DNA of 46,471 bases from assembly GCA_937921035.1 (NCBI GenBank), contig CALEUL010000017.1, positions 1-46,471 of the forward strand. Reading direction: 5' to 3'. Source of the stretch: an uncultured Porphyromonadaceae bacterium. Lineage in GTDB: Bacteria; Bacteroidota; Bacteroidia; Bacteroidales; Muribaculaceae. Shown here piece after piece: positions 1-9,076 of the stretch (position 1 is its first letter; each line of letters opens with the position of its first letter). Below the pieces are notes generated by a model. The model saw only the letters and a program-made list of their open reading frames with translations, did no database searches and had not been told where the DNA came from. The position numbers and the translations under genes are program-made.

Positions 1-19
1 TGATTTTGTGTATAAAATA

Positions 20-57
20 GAGACTGCCTAACTTTGGTTGTTAGACAGCCTCTTTTT
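20..57. terminator. Bidirectional terminator hairpin
   Basis: Bases 20-32 pair with 40-52 (GAG, CTG and CTAAC blocks with two mismatches) around a 7-base loop. Five T follow on the plus strand, and a T-rich stretch follows on the minus strand. It lies directly after the stop of the efflux outer-membrane factor, so it probably ends that operon and also any plus-strand gene left of the window. Confidence 0.7.
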
Positions 58-73
58 GTGGGGTATGGTGAGC

Positions 74-1462
74 TTAGCGGCCGCCGCCGAGGGACTGGTA
101 GAGGTTGATTACGGCGCGGGAACGGGCGAGGTCGGTGTTGATCTGGCTTATCTGCGCTGCAAGGAGGCTCTGCTGTGCGGTGAGCACTTCAAGGTAGTTG
201 GTGTTGCCGGTGGAGTAGAGCATGAGGTCTTTAGTGTACTCGACGGATTTCTCGAGGTTGGCAACCTGGTCGACGAGATAGGTTGATTTCTCGATGCTTT
301 TGTCGTACACTTTCAGGGCGTCGCTCACTTCGGCGGCGGCGTTTAGCAGGGCGTACTCGAAGCTGTTGAGGGCCTGCTGCTGCTGTGCCTTGGATGCTTT
401 GAGGCGGGCGATGTTCTGTCCGCGCATGAACAGGGGTGCGGTGAGGGAGCCGGCGAGGTTATAGAACCATTCGCCGGGGTTCTTTATCACGGAGCCGAGG
501 AGGTTTGTGAATCCGCCGGATGCTGTGATGGTGAGGCCGGGGTAGAATGCCGCGCGTGCGCTGTTTGTGGCGTAGAATGCTGCGGCAAGGCTCTGCTCGG
601 CGGCCTGCACGTCGGGACGGCATGCGAGCTCGGCCATAGGCACGCCGGCGCGGAGCACCTGGGGCACGTAGAGCGATGCGCTCTCGGGGATGTCCCACTC
701 GGAGGGCATCTGGTTGAGGAGCAGGCTCATGGTGTTGTTAAGCTGGTTGAGGGTAGCCTCGAGGTCGGTGATGGAGGCCAGGATGCTGTAGTAGTTGGCG
801 TCGGACTGTACCACAGCAGCTTCGGTAACACCGCGGCCGGCTTCCTTGAGGTCGCGCATGGTGTTGACGGTTTCTTTCCAGAGTTTGGATGTCTCGCGCG
901 AGAGGTTGAGCTGACGGCGCACGGCGGCGATGGAGTAGTATGTGTTGGCCACGGCGGAGATAATCTGGCTGCGGGCGGCCTGGGCGTATGCCTCGGTCTG
1001 GTAGAGGGCTGCCTGGGCGCCGCGTTTGCTGTTGAGTATCTTGCCGAAGATGTCCACTTCCCAGCTCACCTGCAGGGGCAGGGTGTAGCTCCAGGAGAGG
1101 TCGCTGCCGGCCATAGATGCTCCGGCGCCGTTGGGGGCGAGGACGGCTGATGGGAGGTAGCTGAGCTTGGCGCCGAGGACGTTAGCCTGGGCCACCTGTA
1201 CGTTGAGCTGAGCGTTGCGCAGGTTGGTGTTGTTCTCCAGAGCCTTGCGGATGATGTCTGCAAGGAATGGGTCGGTGAAAACGTCCTCCCACAGCAGGTT
1301 GCCGAAGGCGGCGGAGTCTACGGGAGCCTTGCGGGCTTCGGCGTAGTCCTTTGTGAGAGCCGTTGATGTGGGCGTCTCGTATTTTTTGTATATGTGGCAG
1401 CCGGAGAGCGACACAGCGAGTGCTGCGGCGATTGCCAGGCGGCTTATTTCGGATATTTTCAT
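74..1462 (-). CDS. RND efflux outer-membrane factor (OprM/TolC-type lipoprotein)
   Basis: This is the outer-membrane channel of a tripartite drug or metabolite efflux pump, 462 aa. An N-terminal lipoprotein signal ends in LSGC (Cys22). The body has the two alternating coiled-coil/beta repeats of the OEP family, with pieces such as SWEVDIFGKI and the C-terminal VLTAQQSLLAAQ. A longer frame begins at 1606 but would run deep into the pump gene; the start at 1462 gives the signal peptide and an 11-base gap after the pump stop. It is the last gene of the adaptor-pump-channel operon and is followed by a strong hairpin. The family is clear; the exported substrate cannot be read from the sequence. 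Confidence 0.93.
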   Translation of the reverse strand: MKISEISRLAIAAALAVSLSGCHIYKKYETPTSTALTKDYAEARKAPVDSAAFGNLLWEDVFTDPFLADIIRKALENNTNLRNAQLNVQVAQANVLGAKLSYLPSAVLAPNGAGASMAGSDLSWSYTLPLQVSWEVDIFGKILNSKRGAQAALYQTEAYAQAARSQIISAVANTYYSIAAVRRQLNLSRETSKLWKETVNTMRDLKEAGRGVTEAAVVQSDANYYSILASITDLEATLNQLNNTMSLLLNQMPSEWDIPESASLYVPQVLRAGVPMAELACRPDVQAAEQSLAAAFYATNSARAAFYPGLTITASGGFTNLLGSVIKNPGEWFYNLAGSLTAPLFMRGQNIARLKASKAQQQQALNSFEYALLNAAAEVSDALKVYDKSIEKSTYLVDQVANLEKSVEYTKDLMLYSTGNTNYLEVLTAQQSLLAAQISQINTDLARSRAVINLYQSLGGGR

Positions 1463-1473
1463 AGTTCTGAAAC

Positions 1474-4400
1474 TTATTGGGCGTATTGTTCGATTTCTTT
1501 GGCGATTGTGCCGCCGCGTTCTTCGTTCTGCCAGTTGATAGGCTTGAATTTTTCCTGTATTTTCTGGAATATCACGAACAGAGCGGGTACGACGAATATC
1601 TGGCATATCATGCCAAGGAGCATGCCGCCTACAGAACCTGCGCCGAGGGCATGGTTGCCGTTGGCGCCGACGCCGTTGGAGAACATCATGGGCAGCAGGC
1701 CGATGACCATAGCGAGCGACGTCATAAGGATAGGACGCAGACGGGCTACGGCGCCGGCGATGGCGGAGTTGAAGATGCTCATGCCTGTCATGCGGCGCTC
1801 GAGGGCGAACTCGACAATCAGGATGGCGTTCTTGGCAAGGAGGCCGATAAGCATGATAAGTGCGATCTGCAGATATATGTTGTTGGCGATGCCGAAGATG
1901 CGTGCGAAGATGAAGGAGCCGGCGAGGCCGAAGGGTATGGAGAGGATTACGGCGAAGGGCAGCATGTAGCTTTCGTACTGCGCGGAGAGCAGCAGGTAGA
2001 CGAACAGGAGGCAGAGGCCGAAGATTGCGGCTGTTGCCGTTCCGGCGCCTGTTCCGGCTTCCTCGCGTGTCATGCCGGCGTACTCGTAGCCGTAGCCCTG
2101 GGGCAGCGATTCGGCGGCCACGCGCTCGATGGCGGCGATGGCGTCGCCGCTGGAGAAGCCCGGGTTAGGCGTACCCGACACGGATATGGAGGTGAACATG
2201 TTGAATCGGTTCATAAGGTCGGGACCGTAAACGCGGGTGAGCTTTACGAAGTTCGAGATGGGAGCCATCTCGGAACCGTTGCGAATCTTCACGCTGTTGA
2301 GCGTTTCGGGGTTGATACGCGATTCGGGAGCTGCTTGCATCATTACGCGGTAGATTTTACCGAAGCGGTTGAAGTTGGACACATACATGCCGCCGTAGTA
2401 GCCCTGGAGGGTCTGGAGGATAGTGGCGGGGCTGATGCCAGCCTTCTTTGCCTTGGCAGCGTCGATATCAATCATATACTGCGGGAAGGAGGGGTTGAAG
2501 GTAGTGTATGCGGCCTGTATTTCGGGACACTGGTTGAGTTTTGCTAGGAATGTCTGCACAACGCCGAAGAACTGGTTGATGTCGCCGCCGGTGCGGTCCT
2601 GCATCTGTAGCTCGAAACCGTTGGTGGCGGAGTAGCCGGAAATCATGGGTGGTGCGAAAATCATCACGCGGCCGTCCTTTATATACTTCGATGTCATATA
2701 GTACAGCTTCTGGATGATTGAGTCGGAACGCTGGCTCTTGTCGCGTTCGCTCCAGTCTTTCAGCTTCATGATGAACGCGCCATATGTCGGGCCCTGGCCT
2801 GCGATAAAGCTGTAGCCGTTGATCATCATTCGTGTCTTGATGCCGGGAATCTTGGCAGCGAGAGTATCGATCTGGTCGAGCACCTGTCCGGTGCGTTCCT
2901 GCGATGTGCCGGCGGGCATGTCCACCATCGCGAACACAACGCCGGTATCTTCGTTAGGCACAAGGCCGGAAGGAGTGGTGCTCATGAGCCATACCAGCAG
3001 GGCGACTGCGGCGGCTACAGAACCGAACGACAGGTATTTGTGCTTTGCACACCACGAGGCGCCCTTGCGGTAACTTTCAGTGAGGGTCGTGAAGTTCTTC
3101 TCGAACCATACGTGGAACTTTTTGCCGAAGAGGCCGAGAACGGCCACGATGGCCACGGCGTAAGCTATGCACGACAGCAAGACGTTGTGGAAGGAGTACC
3201 AGCCGAGTACCATGAAGGTTACGGCGGCGATGATGAGCACGAAAGTGATTACCGGATTGATGTCGAACAGGAATACTTTCTTCGCGCGCTTAGCGGCGAC
3301 CTGGCCTGCGGCCTTATAGGCTTCGCCCATGCGCTCGCCTATGCCGGGAACGGTACCGTCCTCCTTGGGATGCGGTTTAAGGAACAGTGCGCACAGTGCC
3401 GGCGACAGTGTGAGGGCGTTCACAGCCGAGAAGGCGATGGCGATTGCCATTGTGAGACCGAACTGGCGGTAGAATATACCGGAGGTGCCGGGCATGAACG
3501 ACACGGGAATGAACACCAGCATCATTACCAGAGTGATGGAGATAAGAGCGCCGGCGATTTCGCCCATAGCGTCGATAGAGGCGCGGCGCGCCGAGGTGTA
3601 TCCCTGGTCGAGCTTGGCGTGGACGGCTTCGACAACCACAATGGCGTCGTCCACCACAATGGCGATGGCAAGTACGAGGGCCGACAGTGTGATAAGGTTA
3701 ATGGAGAAGCCGATAAGGTACATCATAAAGAAAGTACCGATAAGGGCCACGGGGATGGCGATTGCAGGAATAAGGGTGGAACGGATGTCCTGGAGGAATA
3801 CAAACACAACGAGGAACACGAGTATGAAAGCCTCGATGAGCGTGTGGATAACGTTGTTGATGGAGGCGAAGAGGAACTCGTTGTTGTTCATAGGAATCTC
3901 GTATACACAGCCGTCGGGGGCGTCGGCCTTGAGCTTGTCCACAAGGGCGAGACAGTCCTTGATAATCTTTGTGGCGTTGGAGCCGGGGGTCTGGAACACG
4001 ATAGCCTGCGACGACGTGTGGCCGTTGGCCTTGTTGGCGAAGCCGTAGGTTACACGGCCAAGCTCGATATCAGCCACGTCCTTGAGGTAGAGCACTTCGC
4101 CGTTGCTGCCTGTGCGCACTACGATATCGCCGAATTCCTCGGGTGTGGAAAGACGTCCGCGATAGCGCATGGTGTACTGGAACGACTGGTTGCCCTGCTC
4201 GCCGAAGGAACCTGGCGCTGCCTCGATGTTCTGCTCGGCAAGAGCGGCGGAAACGTCGGAAGGCATCATGTGGTATTGGGCCATTACTTCCGGCTTGAGC
4301 CATATACGCATGGAGTAGTCGGCGCCGAAGGCCATCACATCACCCACGCCCTGCACACGCTGCAGTTCGGGAATGACGTTGATTTTCATGTAGTTGTCGA

Positions 4401-4869
4401 GGAATTCGGCCGAATATTTGGCTTCGGCGGTAGTATCCACGAGAGCGACACTCAGAAGCATGGACGTCTGGCGCTTGCGCGTCTGTACGCCCACCTGGTT
4501 AACTTCGGAGGGAAGGAGGTTGGCGGCAGCCGACACGCGGTTCTGCACGTCCACGGCGGCCATATTGGGGTCGAAACCCTGTTCGAAGTAAACGTTGATA
4601 GTTGCCGAACCGGTATTTGTTGCCGTTGACGACATGTAGGTCATGCCTTCGGCACCGTTGATGGATTCCTCGAGGGGGGCAATCACAGAGTTGAGCACGG
4701 CGGATGCATTGGCGCCGCTATATGTTGTGCTAACCGAGATTGTAGGCGGCGCAATGTCCGGATATTGAGTTACGGGCAGTGCCACGAGGCCGATAAGGCC
4801 GAGCAGAACGATGAAAATAGAAATCACCGTCGACAGCACAGGCCTGTTTATAAATCTGTCAAGTTTCAT
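1474..4869 (-). CDS. RND efflux pump, inner-membrane permease (AcrB/MexB, HAE1 family)
   Basis: Proton-driven inner-membrane pump of the tripartite complex, 1131 aa. The proton-relay pair falls at D407/D408 in AIVVDDAIVVVEAV, the same numbers as E. coli AcrB, and the relay lysine is K1013 in LLAKNAILIVEF (K940 in AcrB). All essential residues are therefore present, and about 73 extra residues lie between the two halves. The insert, around residues 505-610, carries two hydrophobic segments (near VITFVLIIAAVTFMVLGWY and IAYAVAIVAVLGLF), so extra membrane helices at the inter-repeat linker are likely. It is 37 bases downstream of the adaptor gene and 11 bases before the channel gene. Confidence 0.96.
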   Translation of the reverse strand: MKLDRFINRPVLSTVISIFIVLLGLIGLVALPVTQYPDIAPPTISVSTTYSGANASAVLNSVIAPLEESINGAEGMTYMSSTATNTGSATINVYFEQGFDPNMAAVDVQNRVSAAANLLPSEVNQVGVQTRKRQTSMLLSVALVDTTAEAKYSAEFLDNYMKINVIPELQRVQGVGDVMAFGADYSMRIWLKPEVMAQYHMMPSDVSAALAEQNIEAAPGSFGEQGNQSFQYTMRYRGRLSTPEEFGDIVVRTGSNGEVLYLKDVADIELGRVTYGFANKANGHTSSQAIVFQTPGSNATKIIKDCLALVDKLKADAPDGCVYEIPMNNNEFLFASINNVIHTLIEAFILVFLVVFVFLQDIRSTLIPAIAIPVALIGTFFMMYLIGFSINLITLSALVLAIAIVVDDAIVVVEAVHAKLDQGYTSARRASIDAMGEIAGALISITLVMMLVFIPVSFMPGTSGIFYRQFGLTMAIAIAFSAVNALTLSPALCALFLKPHPKEDGTVPGIGERMGEAYKAAGQVAAKRAKKVFLFDINPVITFVLIIAAVTFMVLGWYSFHNVLLSCIAYAVAIVAVLGLFGKKFHVWFEKNFTTLTESYRKGASWCAKHKYLSFGSVAAAVALLVWLMSTTPSGLVPNEDTGVVFAMVDMPAGTSQERTGQVLDQIDTLAAKIPGIKTRMMINGYSFIAGQGPTYGAFIMKLKDWSERDKSQRSDSIIQKLYYMTSKYIKDGRVMIFAPPMISGYSATNGFELQMQDRTGGDINQFFGVVQTFLAKLNQCPEIQAAYTTFNPSFPQYMIDIDAAKAKKAGISPATILQTLQGYYGGMYVSNFNRFGKIYRVMMQAAPESRINPETLNSVKIRNGSEMAPISNFVKLTRVYGPDLMNRFNMFTSISVSGTPNPGFSSGDAIAAIERVAAESLPQGYGYEYAGMTREEAGTGAGTATAAIFGLCLLFVYLLLSAQYESYMLPFAVILSIPFGLAGSFIFARIFGIANNIYLQIALIMLIGLLAKNAILIVEFALERRMTGMSIFNSAIAGAVARLRPILMTSLAMVIGLLPMMFSNGVGANGNHALGAGSVGGMLLGMICQIFVVPALFVIFQKIQEKFKPINWQNEERGGTIAKEIEQYAQ

Positions 4870-4906
4870 TGTACTGAATTGACTATTCTATTTTATAATG
4901 TGAATC

Positions 4907-6034
4907 TCACTTTGTTTTGGGTGTAACGGGCATGTTGGCGCGTACGGCTGTGCCAACGCCTTCGGTAACGATGCGGTCGCCGGGTTTGAGGCCGGAGGTA
5001 ACAACGAATGTCTGACCGTCGTTATAGGGAGCCACGGTAATGTGGGTGGGCACGGTGATGTTGCTGTCGTTTAGGGTGTAAACGTAGCGGAGGTCCTGCA
5101 GCTCGTAGGTCGATTTCTGCGGGATGACGATAACATTCTCGCTTACGCGCGGAATGATTACCTGTCCAGTGTTGCCGCTGCGGAGCATGCCGGAGGGGTT
5201 GTCGAACAGAGCGCGTGCCGAAGCTGCGCCTGTGGAATTGTCTATGACGCCGGAAACGGTAACCACGGTTCCTTCGAGGGGATATGTGGATCCGTCGGCA
5301 AGTTCGAGCTTCACTTTGGGGAGAGCCTTCATGCCGGCGTCGACAGAACTTGCACCGCCTTCGGTAAGCTCAAGCAGGTCTTTCTCGGACAGCGAGAAAT
5401 ATGCGTATACCTGCGAGTTGTCGCTGATGGTGGTGAGAGGCTGCTGCGACGAGGGCGACGCAAGTGAGCCTTCGCGGTTGGGAATTGTGCCTACAACGCC
5501 GTCGCTCGGAGCTGTAACAACGGTGTATGCCAGATTCTTTTTTGCTGTTACGAGAGCTGCTTCTGCCTGTGCGAGAGCCGCTTCGGACTGATTAAGTTGG
5601 TTTGCGGCAAGCTGCCACTCTGTCTGGCTGATGATGTGTTTGTCCAGAAGCATTTTCTTGTTCTGCTCTGTAATCTTGGCGTTGGAAACAGCGCTCTTGG
5701 CGGAGTTTACATTGGCAGCTGCCTGGTCTACGGCAGCCTGGAACTGAACCTGATCGAGGATGAAGAGAGTCTGTCCTTTGTGAACTTTCTCGCCTTCGTC
5801 GACGCAAACTTTCGTAATGAAACCGGTAACTTGAGGCCGGATGGCAATGTCCGTCTTTCCTTTTACGGTAGCTGGATAAGAATTCTGGTAATTGGCATTG
5901 GCCGGTTCTATAGTTATAACCGCTATTTCAGGAGCTTGTGCTCCCTGTTGCCCTTGATCTTTTTTACCGCATGAGCATACGAGACTGCAAATAACGAGTC
6001 CGATGCCCGAAATTGTGAGCAATTGTCTTTTCAT
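4907..6034 (-). CDS. RND efflux periplasmic adaptor (AcrA/MexA-type lipoprotein)
   Basis: Membrane-fusion protein joining the pump to the outer-membrane channel, 375 aa. The hydrophobic signal ends near Cys22 (LVCSC), giving a lipid-anchored periplasmic protein. The lipoyl/barrel-sandwich halves flank an alpha-helical hairpin (about residues 95-165, rich in Ala and Gln); the motif VVTAPSDGVVGTI marks the second lipoyl half. The beta-barrel and membrane-proximal domains follow, ending in GDRIVTEGV. It is the first gene of the efflux operon, with a TAACTTTG promoter element and a perfect palindrome upstream. No TetR or MarR gene lies beside it. Confidence 0.94.
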   Translation of the reverse strand: MKRQLLTISGIGLVICSLVCSCGKKDQGQQGAQAPEIAVITIEPANANYQNSYPATVKGKTDIAIRPQVTGFITKVCVDEGEKVHKGQTLFILDQVQFQAAVDQAAANVNSAKSAVSNAKITEQNKKMLLDKHIISQTEWQLAANQLNQSEAALAQAEAALVTAKKNLAYTVVTAPSDGVVGTIPNREGSLASPSSQQPLTTISDNSQVYAYFSLSEKDLLELTEGGASSVDAGMKALPKVKLELADGSTYPLEGTVVTVSGVIDNSTGAASARALFDNPSGMLRSGNTGQVIIPRVSENVIVIPQKSTYELQDLRYVYTLNDSNITVPTHITVAPYNDGQTFVVTSGLKPGDRIVTEGVGTAVRANMPVTPKTK

Positions 6035-6081
6035 TTTGTGGAATATATGTGTTTCATTTTTTTAATCGAAATAGAATAATT

Positions 6082-6109
6082 CAAAATTATGTTGCACAAC
6101 ATAATTTTG
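6082..6109. promoter_or_regulatory. Perfect 28-bp palindrome at efflux operon promoter, candidate operator
   Basis: Two exact 13-base arms around CA; the core reads TATGTTGCACAACATA. It begins just downstream of the minus-strand -7 element (6113-6120), so it overlaps the predicted transcription start. A dimeric repressor such as a TetR-family protein commonly binds such a site at RND operons. It could instead act as a hairpin in the mRNA leader. The regulator is not encoded in this window. Confidence 0.6.
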
Positions 6110-6112
6110 GCG

Positions 6113-6120
6113 CAAAGTTA
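6113..6120 (-). promoter_or_regulatory. -7 element TAACTTTG of efflux operon
   Basis: Exact match to the Bacteroidetes TAnnTTTG consensus on the minus strand, about 80 bases before the adaptor start codon. A TTG core lies 22 bases upstream. It is immediately followed by the 28-bp palindrome. Confidence 0.6.
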
Positions 6121-6357
6121 CAAAATAATTGGCCAATGCGTACAATAGAAAGGAGAAGATGTTGGCATATTTGGCTTATCCCGGGTTAAAAAGTGCAAAA
6201 GGCGGTTTGCGATTCAGCTTTGAGTAAATTTGGGCGGAGTATTCTCTTTTTTATCTTTTTAGGAATGTAAAAATCTTATGTTTTAAAAAGTTCAATTCCT
6301 TAACATTATTTAACGGAAAATTTAAACAATACTAAACCGATATTCAAAATTTGTTTA

Positions 6358-6365
6358 TAACTTTG
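6358..6365 (+). promoter_or_regulatory. -7 element TAACTTTG of a candidate small RNA
   Basis: Exact consensus match on the plus strand. No good TTTG is seen 20 bases upstream, although the region is AT-rich. The transcript would start near 6371, run without a convincing reading frame and meet a terminator hairpin at 6468-6491. Confidence 0.45.
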
Positions 6366-6370
6366 CGACA

Positions 6371-6500
6371 GAAACAGCCAGGGGCAATACACACCCCGAC
6401 TAATTCCCAAATTTTTGATAACGTTTTGTTAGACTCACAATATACTTGAATTTTGGTTATGAGGGAGGTGCGTTACTGTGAAGTAGCGCACTTTCGTTTT
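6371..6500 (+). ncRNA. Candidate small RNA of about 130 nt
   Basis: Not assigned to a known family. The stretch begins after a consensus -7 element and ends at a strong hairpin with a T-rich tail. Within it GGGG at 6381-6384 can pair with CCCC at 6394-6397, and TAAC at 6419-6422 with GTTA at 6428-6431. There is no credible ORF, and the helicase gene downstream has its own promoter at 6629-6636, so this looks like a separate transcript rather than only a leader. The alternative is an attenuated long leader of the helicase gene. The stretch 6121-6357 is AT-rich and shows nothing else. Confidence 0.4.
6468..6500 (+). terminator. Terminator of candidate small RNA
   Basis: GTGCGTTAC (6468-6476) pairs with GTAGCGCAC (6483-6491) with one G-U pair and a six-base loop, followed by TTTCGTTTTG. 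This is a typical intrinsic terminator on the plus strand. Confidence 0.65.
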
Positions 6501-6628
6501 GTAAGGAGTTGCTTGTCAAACGAAAATTGTTGGATTGCGCTTTTGTGGTTTCGCGATGCAGGATGCTGTAGGATTATTTTTCTTTCAGTTATTTATTGTG
6601 TGTGAACTGTAGATTGAATATATTGTTG

Positions 6629-6636
6629 TACTTTTG
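6629..6636 (+). promoter_or_regulatory. -7 element TACTTTTG of helicase gene
   Basis: Exact TAnnTTTG match. It places the transcription start near 6642, which rules out the upstream in-frame ATG at 6596 and supports the start at 6674 with a short leader of about 30 bases. Confidence 0.6.
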
Positions 6637-6673
6637 TAAACTGTTACATAACGAACATTCAAAAACAAGATAT

Positions 6674-8431
6674 ATGACATTTGAGGAATTAGGCGTACGC
6701 GACGATCTTCTTCGCGGCATTGCTGACATGGGATTCGAGAATCCTATGCCTGTACAGGAAAAAGTTATACCGGTATTGCTCAACGGCGACCACGACCTTG
6801 TAGCCCTTGCGCAGACGGGTACGGGCAAGACGGCGGCTTTCGGCCTTCCGTTGCTTCAGCGTATCGATGCCGATAATCATTCGCCGCAGGCGCTGGTATT
6901 GGCGCCCACACGCGAGCTGTGCCTCCAGATTGCCGGCGACCTCGCCGATTTTTCGAAATACATGCCCGATGTCGTGGTGTTGCCCGTGTACGGCGGCAGC
7001 AGCATCGAAAGCCAGATACGCGCCTTGCGACAGGGCGTGCAGATTATCGTGGCGACGCCCGGACGTCTTATCGACCTTATCAACCGCGGGGTGGTAAAAC
7101 TTGAGGGCGTGCATACTGTTGTCCTCGACGAAGCCGACGAAATGCTGAACATGGGTTTTGTTGATTCCATAAACGATATCCTCAGCCATGTTCCCGAGAA
7201 CCGCACCATGCTGATGTTCTCGGCCACTATGCCCGACGAAGTAGCCCGTATAGCTAAGCGGTTTATGAAGAATCCCGAGGAGATTGTTGTGGGCACCCGA
7301 AACACCGGAGCCGAGAATGTGCGGCATATATATTATATGGTAAACGCTCGCGACAAGTACCTTGCCCTCAAGCGTATCGCCGACGATACACCGAATATCT
7401 ACGCGATAATCTTCTGTCGTACGCGGCGCGATACTCAGGAGATTGCCGACAATCTTATCGCCGATGGCTATAACGCCGACGCACTGCACGGCGACCTGTC
7501 GCAGCAGCAGCGCGACATGGTGATGAAGAAGTTCCGCGACCGTGTGCTGCCGCTGCTTGTGGCCACCGACGTGGCCGCCCGCGGCCTTGATGTGGACGAC
7601 CTTACCCATGTTATCAATTACGGTCTGCCCGACGATACCGCCGTGTATACACATCGCTCGGGCCGAACGGGCCGCGCCGGCAAAACGGGTGTGTCCATCG
7701 CCATTATCCACTCTCGCGAGAAAGGCAAACTGCGCGAAATTGAGAAGATAATCGGCAAGAAATTCGAGCGAAAGGAAGTGCCTACACCCCAGCATATCAT
7801 TGAGAAGCAGCTTTATAATCTTGCTGACCGCCTGGAGCGGGTGAGCGTGAACGAAGACGAAATAAACCGCTATCTTCCGGGCGTGTTGCGCAAGCTTTCG
7901 TGGCTTTCGACCGAGGATCTGCTCAAACGTGTGCTGTCGCTGGAGTTCAACCGTCTGTTAGAGTACTACAAGGACGCGCCCAATATCGATTTCATCGATG
8001 AGAAGCCCCGCAAGGACAAGAAAGACAAGAAGGAATTCAAGGAGCGCACCGACAAAGAAAAAGACCGCCGCACAGCCGAGAAAGGCATGGCGCGCATATA
8101 TATAAATATGGGCAAGGCTGACGGTTTCTTCGCCGGCAACCTGATTGACATGCTCAACAAGAACGTGAGCGGCCCGCGTGTGGATGTGGGACGTATCGAC
8201 CTGCTGCCGGGTTATTCGCTGTTCGATGTAAAGAAAGCGGATGCAGCACGTGTCGTTGGTGCGCTCAAAGGACTTGAGTTCTTTGGCAAGCGTGTATTCA
8301 GCGAGGTTGCCGACCCCGAACGCGACTATTCGCAGCTGTCGGCCAAGCGGACAAAGGAAGGTCGTGCCAAAAGGGACGACGAGCCCCGCAAAGGCCGGAA
8401 ACCCGCATCGCGCTATTCAAAGAAAAAATAA
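6674..8431 (+). CDS. DEAD-box RNA helicase (DeaD/CsdA/DbpA-like)
   Basis: ATP-dependent RNA helicase for RNA remodelling, probably ribosome assembly or cold adaptation, 585 aa. The Q motif (Gln28), Walker A AQTGTGKT (46-53) and DEAD box (152-155 in VVLDEADEML) are intact, followed by SAT in LMFSATMPD and the C-terminal helicase motifs (HGDLSQQQRD, TDVAARGLDVDD, HRSGRTGRAGKTG). A Lys/Arg/Glu-rich linker (about 450-480) leads to a DbpA-type RNA-binding domain (about 484-560) and a basic tail. An in-frame ATG at 6596 exists but lies upstream of the predicted promoter. The DUF3256 gene follows after 21 bases. Confidence 0.95.
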   Translation: MTFEELGVRDDLLRGIADMGFENPMPVQEKVIPVLLNGDHDLVALAQTGTGKTAAFGLPLLQRIDADNHSPQALVLAPTRELCLQIAGDLADFSKYMPDVVVLPVYGGSSIESQIRALRQGVQIIVATPGRLIDLINRGVVKLEGVHTVVLDEADEMLNMGFVDSINDILSHVPENRTMLMFSATMPDEVARIAKRFMKNPEEIVVGTRNTGAENVRHIYYMVNARDKYLALKRIADDTPNIYAIIFCRTRRDTQEIADNLIADGYNADALHGDLSQQQRDMVMKKFRDRVLPLLVATDVAARGLDVDDLTHVINYGLPDDTAVYTHRSGRTGRAGKTGVSIAIIHSREKGKLREIEKIIGKKFERKEVPTPQHIIEKQLYNLADRLERVSVNEDEINRYLPGVLRKLSWLSTEDLLKRVLSLEFNRLLEYYKDAPNIDFIDEKPRKDKKDKKEFKERTDKEKDRRTAEKGMARIYINMGKADGFFAGNLIDMLNKNVSGPRVDVGRIDLLPGYSLFDVKKADAARVVGALKGLEFFGKRVFSEVADPERDYSQLSAKRTKEGRAKRDDEPRKGRKPASRYSKKK

Positions 8432-8452
8432 GCATCTATAGATTCAGACCGT

Positions 8453-9076
8453 ATGAAACAGTGTTTGCGTATATTTGCAGTTGTGGCGGCGCTCGCTGCG
8501 GCATGTGTTGCCGGCGCGCGTGATATCCGCGATTTTTTTATTGCGGCGCCTGCGCAGGAGACCGGGGTGGTGCTTTCAAAATCGGCCAGGCTGGATATGC
8601 TCGACTATTTCAACAGCAATCTTGCCACGCCCACGTCTAACGAACTGGGGGGCCGCTCGCGTATCACCGCACTGTCGCCCGGCAGCATAGAAGTGGACAT
8701 ATCCGACAATACGAAGCTCCAGATGGCTCTTGTGCCGCTGAAGAAGGACACGCTGATTGCCATTGTCGAGACCGTGAACACCCCCGTACCCGACAGCAAC
8801 GTGCGTATCTACACAAAAGACTGGAAGGCGATACCCGTACAGATGCCCGTGTGGACCGATTTTGTTCCTAAAAATCAGCGTGCCCAGGCCGAGGCAGCCG
8901 ATGAGCCCGACTTCACTTTTACCACCGCCGCTTTCGATACCGGACGCAAAGTGTTTGTCTTTACCGATCGCTCGCGCGAATATTATCCGGCAAGCGATGT
9001 GCCTGCTGTGCTGTCGCTGATGAGGCCCGAGATAAGAATGACGTTTGACGGACGCAAGCTTGTGCCTGCCAAATGA
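8453..9076 (+). CDS. DUF3256 family secreted protein
   Basis: 207 aa with an N-terminal signal peptide that ends near VAGARD. The body matches the DUF3256 family of Bacteroidales (features such as FFIAAPAQ, LDMLDYFNS and the C-terminal RPEIRMTFDGRKLVP). No enzymatic motif is visible and the function is unknown. The stop overlaps the xseA start by four bases (ATGA), so translation is probably coupled; I recall the family beside xseA in other Bacteroidales. Confidence 0.82.
   Translation: MKQCLRIFAVVAALAAACVAGARDIRDFFIAAPAQETGVVLSKSARLDMLDYFNSNLATPTSNELGGRSRITALSPGSIEVDISDNTKLQMALVPLKKDTLIAIVETVNTPVPDSNVRIYTKDWKAIPVQMPVWTDFVPKNQRAQAEAADEPDFTFTTAAFDTGRKVFVFTDRSREYYPASDVPAVLSLMRPEIRMTFDGRKLVPAK

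Noticed and set aside
3040..4629. 529-aa open frame on the plus strand inside the RND pump gene
   Set aside because: It is fully antisense to a well-supported pump gene, with a His/Glu/Val-rich composition typical of a shadow frame.
6596..6673. N-terminal extension of the helicase
   Set aside because: It would begin upstream of the TACTTTTG promoter element; the Q-motif start at 6674 fits the family.
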